This document shows, piece after piece, positions 37,055 to 49,600 of a stretch of 64,000 nt of DNA. This stretch comes from Fratercula arctica. Its lineage: Eukaryota; Chordata; Aves; Charadriiformes; Alcidae. The notes below the pieces were generated by a model that was not told the origin of the DNA, did not search any database, and saw only the letters and a program-made list of their open reading frames with translations. Each line of letters opens with the position of its first letter. The stretch's first letter is position 1. Both the position numbers and the translations under genes were made by a program. The stretch lies in the NCBI GenBank assembly GCA_947846985.1, contig CANTUZ010000004.1, positions 620,001 through 684,000 on the forward strand, read 5' to 3'.

Positions 37055-39779
37055 GGTTTTTACCTTGACTTAGGATAAAAAGCTAAGATCTCGGAGCATT
37101 TTCCAGAACAAAATACTTGATTCCATTGTTTATCAAGAAGTAACATGTTGTAAACGATGGAATAAACTAACCAAACACATTTCAATCGCTCCCCACAGAA
37201 GCTGCCGTGAGTCAGGCAGAGACTCTTTCCATTGTTAAGAATGTGACTTTATGCCAGGCCTCCCAAGACTGTGTGCGCATCTGAACAACTTCAAAAATCC
37301 ACACCAGCTCTGCTGTGTGAGCTGGGACAGTCCCCAAGAGCGACCTGGGGGAAGCAAAAGAGGTAAGAACGGGAGATAGAGCCAGCTACGATACAACTCG
37401 CTTTGATACTCCTCTGCATGAAGTGAATTAAATAGATGTCTGACAGCCATATGTGGGGCTTTTCAGCCTCGGACGTTGAGCGCTGAAACCCTGTAAAATG
37501 TAAATGACATGAAAGAAGTCCTGCAGCGTTCCCAGTCCAGCTCCTGTTTCTGCCAAGCATCCTCCAAAGGGCTAGGACATTTCAAACCACACACCAGCCA
37601 AAACATTCTCACTTGTAAAACCAGCCAAAGGTCCTCCCTCCTGTTACACAGGTTTGTGGGGCAGCCTCAGTATTTCCCCCTCTAACTCAGCAATCGGAAA
37701 GAGTGAGCAAGCATTCTCTCACCATTTTCCGGAAAGAGGGGAACCAGCCTCCCGTCCCCCTGGCAAATGCAAGGAAACCTTCAGCCTAAGCCGTGATGCT
37801 GGAAGTCAAGGGGAGAGGTGAGCTCAGGAGGGGAACACACTGCAAAGCGGGAGATGTCGTCAGCTCCTGCTGATCACTGCTGTTTCACAGGAAAGCTGAG
37901 TAAGCAGCAGGTCCCGAGGGACTCGGCAGCCCCATCATTTGGCTATGCTCGTGCAGCTCCTGGGCGTTGGGGATGTAAGCCAAAGACCATTCCAAACCAG
38001 AGTGACTGGAAACAGGGTGCATCTGTGTACAAGCTTTGCCTTTCACTCTTTTCTTGGGTTCAGAACCTCTGTCCCAGCCAGACCTTCCTTTTGAAGAAAT
38101 TGTTATAATTCCACTGGCCATACTTGCACAGGATTTACTTCAGAAAAGGAACACTTCTTAGATGCTGATCAGACATTTTTGGGGCAGGGGAAATGTTAAA
38201 TGCCTAATGTAGTTATTCTGGCGCTTCAGTCTCCTGCTCTGCATAGTTTGGGTAGCCCTTCAGCACAATGGCAAGACTCAGACTTCACAGAGATTTTGCA
38301 AGGGAGGGCAGAATATTTATAAAAATATTTTTGCTTCTGCTCAGTTGGGCATTAAAAAAAAGGCTGACGTATATGAACCGTTAGCACTGTTTCTTATTAA
38401 AAAAACAATTGCCGTAGGTGATACGCATCTGCTGCTAATCACTAAGTGACCCACTAGAAGCTGCTTGTGGTGAACTCCAGCGCAACGACAGAAAAGGTTC
38501 GCAGAGATACGGGATAATCATGCTTTGTCATTACTTGTGAGTATAGCATGCAAACGGGTGAGCTGGTAGAAAGAAATCACTAGCTTCTAATAGGAAAATC
38601 CTGTAAACGAACAACTGCATTCCCAGCTTTTCCACCTTTTTTTTTTTTTAAATCTGTCAAACCTGCTAACTGATTGGTCTTTGTGGCTGACATATTTTAT
38701 GGGGGCATTTGAGAACATAAGCAAAGTGAGACAACTATTCAGGCACAACGCAACGCACTGGGTAAGTAGAAATAAAGGATAAAGCCACCCAGCTCTCCCA
38801 CGTAACTAGTCCGACTTCTATTCTTAGCACAATTGATGAGCTTTAACACCAAGAAACCGGCCTCCTAAGAGTCAGCTAAGCACGTGCTAGCTGTAGCAAG
38901 GCCTCTTCCTCCCTTCCATTCCCAGTTCCCTCCTTCATGCCTACGCTCAAATAACCCAAATAACCTGGTTTCTGTTGATTTCTGTCTGCTCTTGGCCTTC
39001 TTCAGTTTTCCTCTGGCATCCCGGCTCATCGAGTTCATCCCACGCTCCTGTCCCAGGCACCCATGGGGTCCATCTGAAGGATCCGACAAAGAGGGAGAAC
39101 CAAACTGGTTACTACAGTGTGCCTGATTTGTATTCAGAGCACAACTGGGGGACAGACCCCAGCCTCCAGCCACAGCTTCAGGGTATAACGCTGGGCCAAT
39201 GAGGGAGAGAGAAGCTGCCTGCTTACTGTTTCCAGCAGACATAAAACACGATTCCCAATGTGTGCTCACAGTAAAGAGGGGCTCGGGGGGTGGAATTAAT
39301 AGCCATTGAGCATATCGTGTACTAGATTGATGGGTTAAATAAGTAACAAAAAAAAAAAAGCATGCTGAGCAAACAGAGGGGGAGGCTTATTGCGTTACTT
39401 GCGTAAGAGAAAGGGAGCAGGCAATGGGCCCTGAGGGCCTTCAGAGCAATTAAGCCCCCTCGCTGTTTTTGGAGAGCCAGGGCTGTCCGCGGCCGTGACT
39501 TGTGTGCAAGCCCGCGGACATGGCAAGCTCCTCTCCGGAAGCCGCTCGCTGCTGCTGCCGCTGCTCTGACTCCGAGGCATCGCAGGCGAAAGCTGTCGGT
39601 GTGAGAGCCAGTTGTTTGAAAGCAGAGGCTGGTGCTGGTGCAGGGGGTGGGGATGGCAACGGGTGGGCCGTGCAACACACAAAAGCGTGCCCACGGGCTA
39701 AGGGAGCCCCCAGAACTGTGGGCAGGGGGTGTCAGTCCCAGGAAACAGTGCCTGGCACGGCACATGGCTAAAGAGTGGA
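37055..39779. other. Gene-free sequence right of the CR1
   Basis: Unique sequence with a T run near 38637-38650 and the CpG cluster at 39485-39600, which contains the inverted heptamer TCCGCGG/CCGCGGA (39486-39492 and 39512-39518). Frames there are GC-driven. Confidence 0.55.
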
Positions 39780-40200
39780 AGAGAACATCATTTCTTTAAA
39801 CTCATCTTGCATTCAGCCAGCTGCATATAAATTTCCCTCCATCTCATCAAGCTCTCACTGTTTGGCCTCCTCTGACTGATATTGGCTCATCATACTTAAT
39901 CTAGGGTGAAATTTCCTCGTCTGAGCTAAATTACTCGCAGCCATCAAGGGAAACGATATTTATTTTTCGTGGGGCTAATGACCTGTCCCCCGGACCCACC
40001 CACTGATGGTTATTTACTAGGGCCCAGATGCTTGGGCTCAAAATGAGTGCTAATGTCAGCGGGGGCCATTTCTCATTCAGGTCTCTGATTGAATTGGAGC
40101 GATCCCATTGACATTGACTCTGTGACTTTTAAGGCCATTACCCTCAGCAAGAGATGAACCTCTCATCATGGCTCCAACACTGACAGCTGATTAGCGACAA
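39780..40200. promoter_or_regulatory. Candidate conserved non-coding block
   Basis: Has GATATTTATTTTTCGTGGGG, several GCTAAT/CTAAAT cores and no frames. It follows a small CpG cluster at 39485-39600 (about 13 CpGs in 120 bp) and precedes the polypurine tract. Regulatory role inferred only from composition. Confidence 0.28.
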
Positions 40201-40231
40201 ATTACAAGCGGGAAGAACCTAAGACTTTGTT

Positions 40232-40352
40232 GGGTGAGGGAGGGTGGGGGGAGGAAGAGGAGGAGGGATTCGGAGGAGGTAGGGGGAAAGCGCAGAGTCG
40301 GGGAAGGTGGAGCGAGTAGCAAAGGAGGAGGAAAGCGTAGGAGGAGAGAGCG
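40232..40352 (+). repeat. Polypurine tract with G-quadruplex pattern
   Basis: Roughly 85% purine over 120 bp. At 40232-40251 the order GGG-TGA-GGG-A-GGG-T-GGGGGG fits a short-loop G-quadruplex. It makes low-complexity frames on both strands that should not be taken as genes. Confidence 0.75.
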
Positions 40353-43300
40353 ACACCCAGAAGCTGATGCAGCCTGCTGGCAGTGGTACTGCTCTACAGG
40401 CTTTCGCCGAACGTGGAACAGGGCCCAAAGCCAAAGGTTGGAGGGAGCGGTGGAGATGCTTACTGGCTGCGGGGAGCTTGAATCAGAGCAAGGCTGGGAG
40501 GAAGAACCTCCGCTTTGAGTCAGTGGGTGAACAACAGACAGCAGGGCCAAACCACAGCTGGTCAAAGTGCCATCCAGGGGGGCCAGGCATTCAGCTTGGT
40601 GACTGTGCGCCAGCCCTCTCGGGAATTGCAGGTCCCTTGAAGACAGAAAAATCTCCAGGAAGGCAAAAAGCTGCTGCTGTGAACTGGCAGTTTGAGTACG
40701 GCTCTGCCCCAGCTCTCACGGTGCGCCCTCCGCCAGTCTCCTCACCTCGCTGCCGCCGCTTCCCTACCAGGAGGGCACCTACCAGAAGTGGCACCCATCC
40801 AGACGCACCTCCCCACAGCTACCTGCCACGGATGTCTAACACACAAAACGCTCGTTAAGCTGTGGCGAAAGCTGCCTTATGACCCTGATACACGTTTCAG
40901 TCATGGCCCTTGCACTTTCCGTGTTCTTCGTTAACAGACAATAAGCAACACAAACATAACGAAGCGCACTGTCATCTTGATGTATCTCCCCAAGAACAGT
41001 GGTACCCAAGTTTCTCTTGTCACTGCTGCGATATTACTTAAGGATAAAGTTTTGAATGACTCTGGGTCACACTCACAGTTTTGTTTCTAACCACAAAAAC
41101 GCAGCCGCTTCTGCTGTCAAACACGGGAGCCAGCCAGTAACGCGCACCAGCTTTCTGTACCAGCTCCTGCAAGAGAGTGAAGAGTGGGTGTTATTTTAAA
41201 ACTGCGAGAGAAAAATTCCATATCTTAAAAAAAAAAAAAAAAAATGCTACCTGCTGTGGATACAGTTGATACAGTTCTTACCTGGATGATTTCTGAGGCA
41301 GACAATACTCCCCTAAGTAAAAGGGAGTATTTTTAGTGACACAATTAATATAAATGGAGCCATCCTGAAAGGCATTACAAGGAGGCTTGTTGCTCTGCAG
41401 TCCTGCATAAGCAGGCTTGGAGACTCTTTACAGCTCACAAAACACCAGGCCCATTTAAAAGAAAAAGTGGCATGAAATACAAACGGAGAAAATGCTTGCA
41501 AGGCTGAACTGCCACGGTCACAACTGCCCTCTCTGAAATAAAAACTGGCTGTGGATACTTGGGCAAACAAATGCACTATGCCTAAGTACAGTCTCGGCAT
41601 GCCATGTAAGCACCCGAGCTGTGATTTCTGCTAGTCGAAATCTAAAAATCCAAATGTACCTTCAACTGCAGTCACAGATGTTTGAATCTCAACCCCCATC
41701 TGAAGAAAAGTTGTCCTGAGCAAACCCAAAGCCTGTGACCAAACCTGCCCTTGCTGCTTCTTTACAGCTGCATTTGTAAGTGTCTGCCCACCGTTTCGGA
41801 GGAGAACCAGCAAAAGCACTTGCACCGCTCTCCCCTCTCCTGCCCTTCCACTCTCCTCTCCACACCATTTCTTTTACTGATCCCAGGAGTTCACTAGGAA
41901 AGATATCACACACTCAGACACCCTAAAAACCTCTCGGGGACTTGGCAACGAACAATGTATTGGACTAGCTCTACAACTCATTGCGTTTTATGGCCTGCTT
42001 AGAAAAACTGTGATCTCATTTATGCTGAGGTAAGTCTAGAGCTTACCCATTCAAGTCGATTTAGATACCCCACCGCAGAGCTGACGGGTCTGCCATCAGG
42101 TTTGGCTATAGTTGACAAACTGACACGTACTTTGATACGGCGACCGCCTAACAACCCTAGGCAGCGCTCTTCACGTGTTACAAGCCTTGTCCCACTTTCT
42201 GCCCTGTGCGTTTAACACTCCGTGGCTTCCACAGAGTATAGTACGAGTGCATGCAGGTTGTCTTTTTTCACATGAGCATAAGCCATTGCAAGCATATCGG
42301 CATCAAAGAAGACGTGCTAAGGGATGAACGTCCATGCTCTTGCCAGCCCGTGTCTGATCCTCGTGGGAAGCTCCCTGGAGTACTGCTCAGGTTTTAAAAG
42401 ATCCTGGTAGCAAAACTTCCACCTGGGAGACCGTTCCATGAGCTCATCACCCTCACTGAGGTTCTCCTCATCTAGGGAACTCATACTCCAGCAGTTAACT
42501 CTTCCTCTAACCAAATTTCTCGCTACCCATCCTAGCCCATCAGCGTGCAGGAAAGCGGCCTGCCCCGTCAGCACTGGTCAAACTTGTTCTCAGAGAAAGC
42601 ATTGCCAAACCACCACCTCCCTTAAGCAGGACAGCACGTACCTGGAACATTCAATAGAAACAAAAACTTTCTACGAACAACACAGGTTTTGATAAGCTTT
42701 TTTTGAAGTGAAAGCAAAAAAGGTTAACTGGCATCCAATAAGGTCAGAATATTCAACTGATTTGATCTACAGGAATGCTTACATCTTCCAACTTCATCTT
42801 TCCCCAAGAATACAACAGAAACAGAGTATCTTTTCCCCTCTGAATTAATTTCCCCAACAAATGCAGGGTTGTGGGGTTTTTTTTCATCTTTCACAAGGGA
42901 AAAGAAATCTAAGTAATTGAAGCAAATCGAGCTGTCGCTTGGCCAAATAAAACACAATCCATTTGCTAACTGCAGCATCACAACACTTGGTAGTCAAACT
43001 ACGTCTCAGAGCATACAAATATTGTAAAAGACCTTGCATCATCCCTTAAAAAAAAACCCAACGTAAATAAAAAGGAAACAACATTCTTGCAACACATCAT
43101 GAAAAAGACAAGATGCAGCTCGCTATTCTTCAGAGGGCTGAGCCTAGCAGACAGGTAAGGGCAGCTCCGATTTCTGGCAGCCGAGCAGGCGCGGGAAGCA
43201 AAGGGGATGGAGAGCCCGCCTGCCGGCGCGCTGCACAGTTGCTGGGGTGGGCTGGTGAGCCACGCATCCAGACCGGCTAACGTTCCCCCATCAGCCTGAT

Positions 43301-45949
43301 TGGTCAATTTGGATGACATATTTTGGGCATCTCTGCTTACTCAGTGACTGCAACTTGTACACCGTCCACAAATCCCCATCTGCAGCTACAGATGGCCCAC
43401 TTTTTTTTTTTCCCTTCCCTTCTCCATTGTATGTAGCAGCTCTTCAAGGATGCAGAAAAGAGACAGGGATGCGGTTTTATTGTACTGTGCCACAGAAGTC
43501 AGGTAGACATGAAATTCAACAGAAGTAAGGAAAACCCAAATTCTCAATCCGTAATACTGTCCACTCCGTACTGTCAAAAACCTGTTTCTCCGCCTCAAGT
43601 CCACACACAAAGCACAACCTAGCAGCAGCATTTAAACATTCACGTACATTTGCTGTAGGACAAACCAGAAAAAAAAAAATCCTGTGGCTTTTTTAACTCT
43701 ATAATCTTTCTTTTTACTTCAGTGTTTAATAAACTTTATTCCAGACTTTGTAAAACATTCTCTTTTTCTGCACCTTATGAGTAACGATAAGATTTACCCA
43801 ACCCTGGGAATACTTTACAAAGCCTGGAAGATCTGGTGAAATGCCACGAGGAAATCGAGCTCCAGTTTTATTTGCGTTGCAAAATGTCTACCCGTCTTTT
43901 CACATTTCCCCTTTCCTAGCTCTCTATTTTCTTCTTCACCGTTGAACAGTGACACACAGAAGACCGAAGAGACCTGTTTCACCACCCATCCGGTTTCATT
44001 TTGTTTAAGCTGTAGTGGAAACCGGACCAAAACCAGGGGAAACAAGTTAAATAGAGAAGATTAAAGAAACCTTTTCTGCATGCGCATATGCTCACATATA
44101 CACTGCTTCTTTCCAACTTCTGCTTCTGAAAGGAGGAGTTAATTTACCTGTATGTTAGTATTTAATGCTGGGCTGCTAGCTCTGTCAACCAAGCTATGCT
44201 CAAGACCCAGGGTTTTGCCTAGGAACTTATTTGTTGTATTTTTCATTGTTATTATTGTTATTAACTTCAAAGAAAATAAATAAGGATTCGGAGCCTAACC
44301 ACGCTCCAGCTCTGCAAAGAACCGGACGTTCATTTTAACAGAGGCAAAGGAAAGTCTTGTCCTCCCTCAGCTTTGAGCTGGGCTCCTGGATTAGCTTTAA
44401 ATGCCGCCCGAGCATGTATACTGTGAAGTCCTGCACTTGTAGAGGCCCACCTTGAGCACCCGTAGTGAGATTTAATTTACATTAGTCCAACTCCGAAAAC
44501 ACATTTCACGTGATATTTTGCCAGCTGGGTCCAAAACTATTAATCCATTTTTAAAACGCAGACCATTCTGTTTTTAATCACACACTTCTATTTTGAGTTG
44601 GGTGCACTGTAATCCATGGAGTTCTGTAATTTTCCACTTCATTTATTTTGGATTTAATGAGCTGGTAATAATGTATATTTCCAGCTGAAATGACTGCCTG
44701 AAACGTGGAGCAGAAAGTCACAAAAGTAAAGAACTTGGGGAGGGAACACTGCTGCCTGAAGTTTTATGGAAATAAAATTCAGCAACACGAAGACCTGGAA
44801 GATTCAAAAGAAGTCTGCCCGATGAGAGAGTGAAAGCCATGGTTAAGTGTCGATTTTCCTTTTTTAGTACTTTTATTATTTATACTTCTATTTGCTATGC
44901 TAGGCTAGACCCTTGAGGAAGTCTTGATGCACCTCAGTACAGCACCAATTACAGGTCGTTCTTCATTAAAGCCTTTGGCCCAACTCCCATCGCAGTCACC
45001 GCGTGCAGATGCGGAAGGTGAGTCTCCAAAGTTAGGCTCCTACCTTTCACTTGGGCAGCTAGGCAACGGTGGTGATTTTTGAAGGCTCTGAGCAACCAGC
45101 AGTTCTACAAGACGCTTGAAAACTAGGCCACTTAATTAGATGTAAAAATATGGGGCACTTCTTCGTACCTTGAAGTGTACTCTGAAGTACATGTCATTTC
45201 TTTCACGGCATGAAGCTACAAACTGCTTTTCCTCTGCTCCAAGAAAGCGGCAATTTGATCCTAAACTATAGCAACCACAAGTTTCACATGTTAAATGCAT
45301 GTTTATGCGTAGTGTGTGTTCTGCTCCTCCCTCTGGGCATGTACAATTGGCACTATCTTGTCAACATGCTATCGAAATCCTTTTTGGTTTGCCAAAGATG
45401 GCAAGGATTACGTATCTACAAAGTAGCTTTGCTTCACGTGAACATATGTGGGGTTTTCATCTTGCTAAATTTTAAAACAGTCAATTTTTTTAATACAATA
45501 ATAGGTACAAAATCAACTCAGCTCTCTATTCTTTGTCAGTCCCAGCGAGTGCCAGGAAGGGGGAGTATTTATGGGAGCTATGCTAGGCAGCTGTGTTCAC
45601 TGCTAGCACGCACAAGCCAAATTTTGTGTTTGGGCACAGCTACTCCAGCAAGGACCTAGCCTGGTTGGTTCCGTGTCATCTAGATCTCAAGAGGAAAGTT
45701 GGCAAAAAACCTAGCCTGTCTTTCTAACAGTGAAACTGTTTTTGAAGATGATGTTTAAAATATTAGTTTAAATGCTACATTCACAGTCCTGCTCTGCAAA
45801 CTGTAAACAAAAGCTGATTAGCCAGAGACATTTTCCCCTGTAATTAGATTTACTCCTCAGTTTAAAAAAAAAAAAAAAACCAAACCACAAAAAACACAAA
45901 ACAAACTCGTAAGGAAAAAATGTCATGTGGTGTATTTTCACTGCTCTAC
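40353..45949. other. Gene-free sequence
   Basis: Unique sequence with homopolymer tracts (about 41227-41244 A, 43401-43412 T, 45862-45880 A). A 149-codon plus-strand frame at 45210-45659 begins soon after 45.2 kb but has no known similarity. 44400-44720 is A/T-rich and enhancer-like in texture. Confidence 0.55.
44968..45000. repeat. Possible fragment of an ancient palindromic amniote repeat
   Basis: TTTGGCCCAACTCCCATCGC then AGTCACC resembles the arm-to-centre part of the same class. Weak. Confidence 0.22.
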
Positions 45950-46640
45950 ACTATACAGAGCACTATGAATAATGTGGCTGTGCTAATTGGTACCTATTAG
46001 GGCACTGAATCAGAATCCCACTGCCCCAAACAGGCTGCCTTTTCCTGATAATTATAACACTGGGCAGCAACCCCCCAACAATTTCGGGGCTAATCACAGA
46101 GAATCCTGTATGTAGTGTAACGTTGCATTATTCAAAAAGGTAATGAAATTCCAGGAAACATCAGATGCAGCAGGTACATGAAGATAATTTTGTTTTTATA
46201 ACCAATTTCAGTCAGATAAATACTAGAATCCTTTCCAATTTTCCCCCCATGAAACTAAAGTGTCACTGAGATTTACAGCCCCCTCAAGTTCTCTTTTCAG
46301 AGGAACATTCATTTACATAAACAGATAATCCCAGATAAAATTTTCCATTAGACAAAGGTGAAATGGATCAATTTTCTCTGCCAAGACAAATCTTAAATCT
46401 TGAACAGATAGGGTCATTATTACACCAGGCCCATTTCAGAAATAATGTATTAAAAAAAAAATCAGCCGATAGCAGCCATTTCCAGCTTTCCAATTATCTT
46501 TAAGAAAAGCTTATTCTGTGGACAATAAAGCACATTACTGCACAATATGATACAGTCCATAAAGATCACAATGTTTTATGAAAGGTTAAAGAAAGCTCAG
46601 CACATTTAGGGGAATGTCATAACCCACAAAGTCTTTCAAG
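45950..46640. promoter_or_regulatory. Candidate conserved non-coding block
   Basis: A/T-rich, with CTAATT, GATAATTATAAC and TAATGAAATT cores and no gene-like frame. Texture matches the other candidate blocks; unproven. Confidence 0.25.
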
Positions 46641-49600
46641 ACTTAACTGAATCCAGGCGCAGGCTGTGCAAATATTGTGCTACGGTTTGCAGTGCTCCTC
46701 TCCTGGTATCAAAACAGACCACTAGGAAGCATATGCCACCCCGGTTCCACGCTGGAAGTCGGGTACTGGCATGCCATAAAACGGAAAGTAAAGGAGGTGC
46801 TTGCACAGCGCTTCTTCCTCCGGGGAGGAGGTGAATTCACCCATCCCTACTTTATGTGCTAGAGAGGCAGAGACGGCGCTTCTCAATACTTACCAAACCA
46901 CGGGGCCTCTCTGCCCTTCTCTTCAAGATCAAATGGCTCTTCTCAACCCACAGGGATGTCTGACCACACAAAGACACAGGAGGGGAGGTCGCCGTCCGTC
47001 TCATGCCATGTGCTGCCCCTTCCCTCTCCACCTCCACCCCCAAGCTGGTTTGGACACAGGTGCGGCAGAAGCAAAAGCACAGCCTCTTTTCCCCACCACT
47101 GCCCGCTCGCTCCCCACCGCCGGGATCCCCACCAGCCGCTGTAGCCCTCGACACAATGCCAGAGCGGAGCAACCAGCTCTTCCCCTGCCCAAAGCTGCGG
47201 AGGGCAACGCAGTGAGCCCAGGCAGCCGGGGCAGAGAGCCCACACCGCTCTCGAGTGCCACACAAGTTTGTCGGGCCCCTGGGAATGGAGTTTATGAGGG
47301 GTGACAGCAGCAAGGAGAAAGTGCTAGAAATCACTGCCTAATAGACACAGCCATCAAAGCAAAAACAAGCAGCAACTTACCTGACTCATTTTTTTCATCT
47401 AAAAGGAATCAGATTTATTTGCCATTTAACTAACTGCTCCTCACAGCCATCACGCGGGAAACGGGGAGAGCAATGACATGGGACTGAGTGAAACCTGGCT
47501 AGTGGCAAGAAATAAGATCCCATCATAAGAGACAGCCCGCAGGAAGGCTCTATACTGGTCAGTGCCAAATCCACTCTCATAGAGTGCTAAGCCTTCTGGT
47601 GATTTAAGGTGATAAGGCTGCATGAAAATAAGATCTCCTTATTCAGTCTAGCCACCAAAACTAGAGACATAGCAAATCTGAAAAGAAAAATCTAACTATC
47701 TGGAACTCATAATCGCTGGGGAAAGAAATCGCCACGTGATCAGTGCTGAAAAGTTTCTTCCTGCATTGCTAGAAATGCAAGTACCTCTTACTGACACCAG
47801 AAGAAAAACCTGACGTTACGCAACTAAACAATCATACTGTTCAATATAGCTATACACCCAGGTCATTAGTTCGCTGACAGCACTTATGTTGACTGAAACC
47901 ACGCATGCTGTAAAAGATTAACAGTTCTGAAATTACATCTGGTCAGACTTTTCAAGCAACGTTTGTGCTTTTCTGTCTGTCCTTTAGAAACAGGACGGAA
48001 AGCCCGTTGCCGACTTCTACAGCTTGAAACTAATTGTAAACTATTGCAAGAATCACTTTGTGCAGAATTTCTGAATGACTACTAGAATTGTAACAGAGTG
48101 CCTTCTGTTTGAAAAAAGGTCAATTTCTGTAAAGTAAATAAATGCCCCAGTCGTGAACTTCAACAATTACTTAAAAATAATGACAGAAAACAGATCTGTT
48201 CTATCCCACCACAAATAGCAAAAAGCTCAGAAAGAGCAGCACTTCTTTTTAAACTCTCTTAGCCCACCTGAAAGGATCATTGCAGTTCAAAGAGGATGCG
48301 AGAAAGTACAAGATAAAGCAGAAGCTCACCTCTCGCAACTCTGTCTTTCAGACATACAGACGTTACCGTTCCCCTTTCTGTGGTTTAGCAAGATGGAAGA
48401 GACCTTAAGAGGGATGCCATTTTTGAGAGGGACAGAGCGTTTGACTTGGTAGTAGGTTTAGGCAGAGGAAAACAGATCTCAAAAAGGGTACATGATTCAC
48501 TGACCACTGCACAGAAATCGTCGTAGAGGAGGACTTAGGTTGTCCAAAGAGGGGTCACTGGATCATCTTTCAAATCTACGCTTGGTCCCACACGCTTCTA
48601 AATAAAACAAGATAGCTGCTGTAACAAAGATGGGAGGGGAGGAAACATGCCACCAAAACAAACAAGCAGGCTTTTCCTACCGACCAATACAACTATCAAA
48701 GTGGGGTGTAACCTGCCCGATTGTGCAACATTCCAGCTGAATTTCGATTGGCCGACGATGTAGAAGTCATATGAAAAGAAAAACAATTTTGATTTTCAAA
48801 AGAGACAGGCAATGTGATTAAAGCTGTCAGGCAAAAAAATCAGCATGGCTTGAACAAACAGATACTTGCAGTTCACTAGAAGACAGTACATCCCTGTCTT
48901 CGTGATCTTATAAAATTGCTTTAATTTTGAGCTGAGAAATTCTTCCAAGTAGAGCCATACTTCCTTTAACTGTTATCATAAACTTTTTTAATGTGTGGAA
49001 ATACTTACTATTGCAATCGTTGGCATATCAGTCATAACATCTAATGATGTGGAGATTGTTGCCTTATAAAATTCACAGCTGGGTAGCTACATGGCTCAAG
49101 GCTAAACCCTATTTTAAAAATCCAGTGTTTTAGGAGGGAGAGTGTTTATTAAAACATTTTGCCCATTAAAAATATATGACATATCATCGGTCATTCCATG
49201 TGATGGAGTGCCAGCCCTTTTTCAGGAAGTCCACTTGGGAGGACTGCTGGAAACCTGGCAAGCCTGTTTGACAAGTCCACATCCTAATAATTTACTAATC
49301 CGTCAGAAAAAAAAAAGAAAAGAAACAAAAAGGAAAAGAAGGGAAAAAAGCATTCCAACAGCCTGAAAGAAACAAGAAACGCACCAGTGCCCCTCACATA
49401 GCGTGCCCAGGAACTTGCTCTCACATATAGCCACAGTTGGTCTCTTCACGCTGACAGTCAGAGATTGAAATTCAAGGAGGAGATAATTGCTTCATCTCCT
49501 CATGTCAGAAGTTACACTGAAATAATAATGAGACTGCAGGTCTCTTTTTTTTGGAAACATGGTGGAGAGAGAAACACTGATAAATATTCTTTCAGCAGTT

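Noticed and set aside
45210..45659. 149-codon plus-strand ORF with hydrophobic stretches
   Set aside because: No known family, no splice or promoter context, and T-rich codons give hydrophobic residues by chance.
46801..47334. Overlapping plus and minus ORFs of 160-167 codons
   Set aside because: A C-rich patch opens several frames at once; none shows a known domain.
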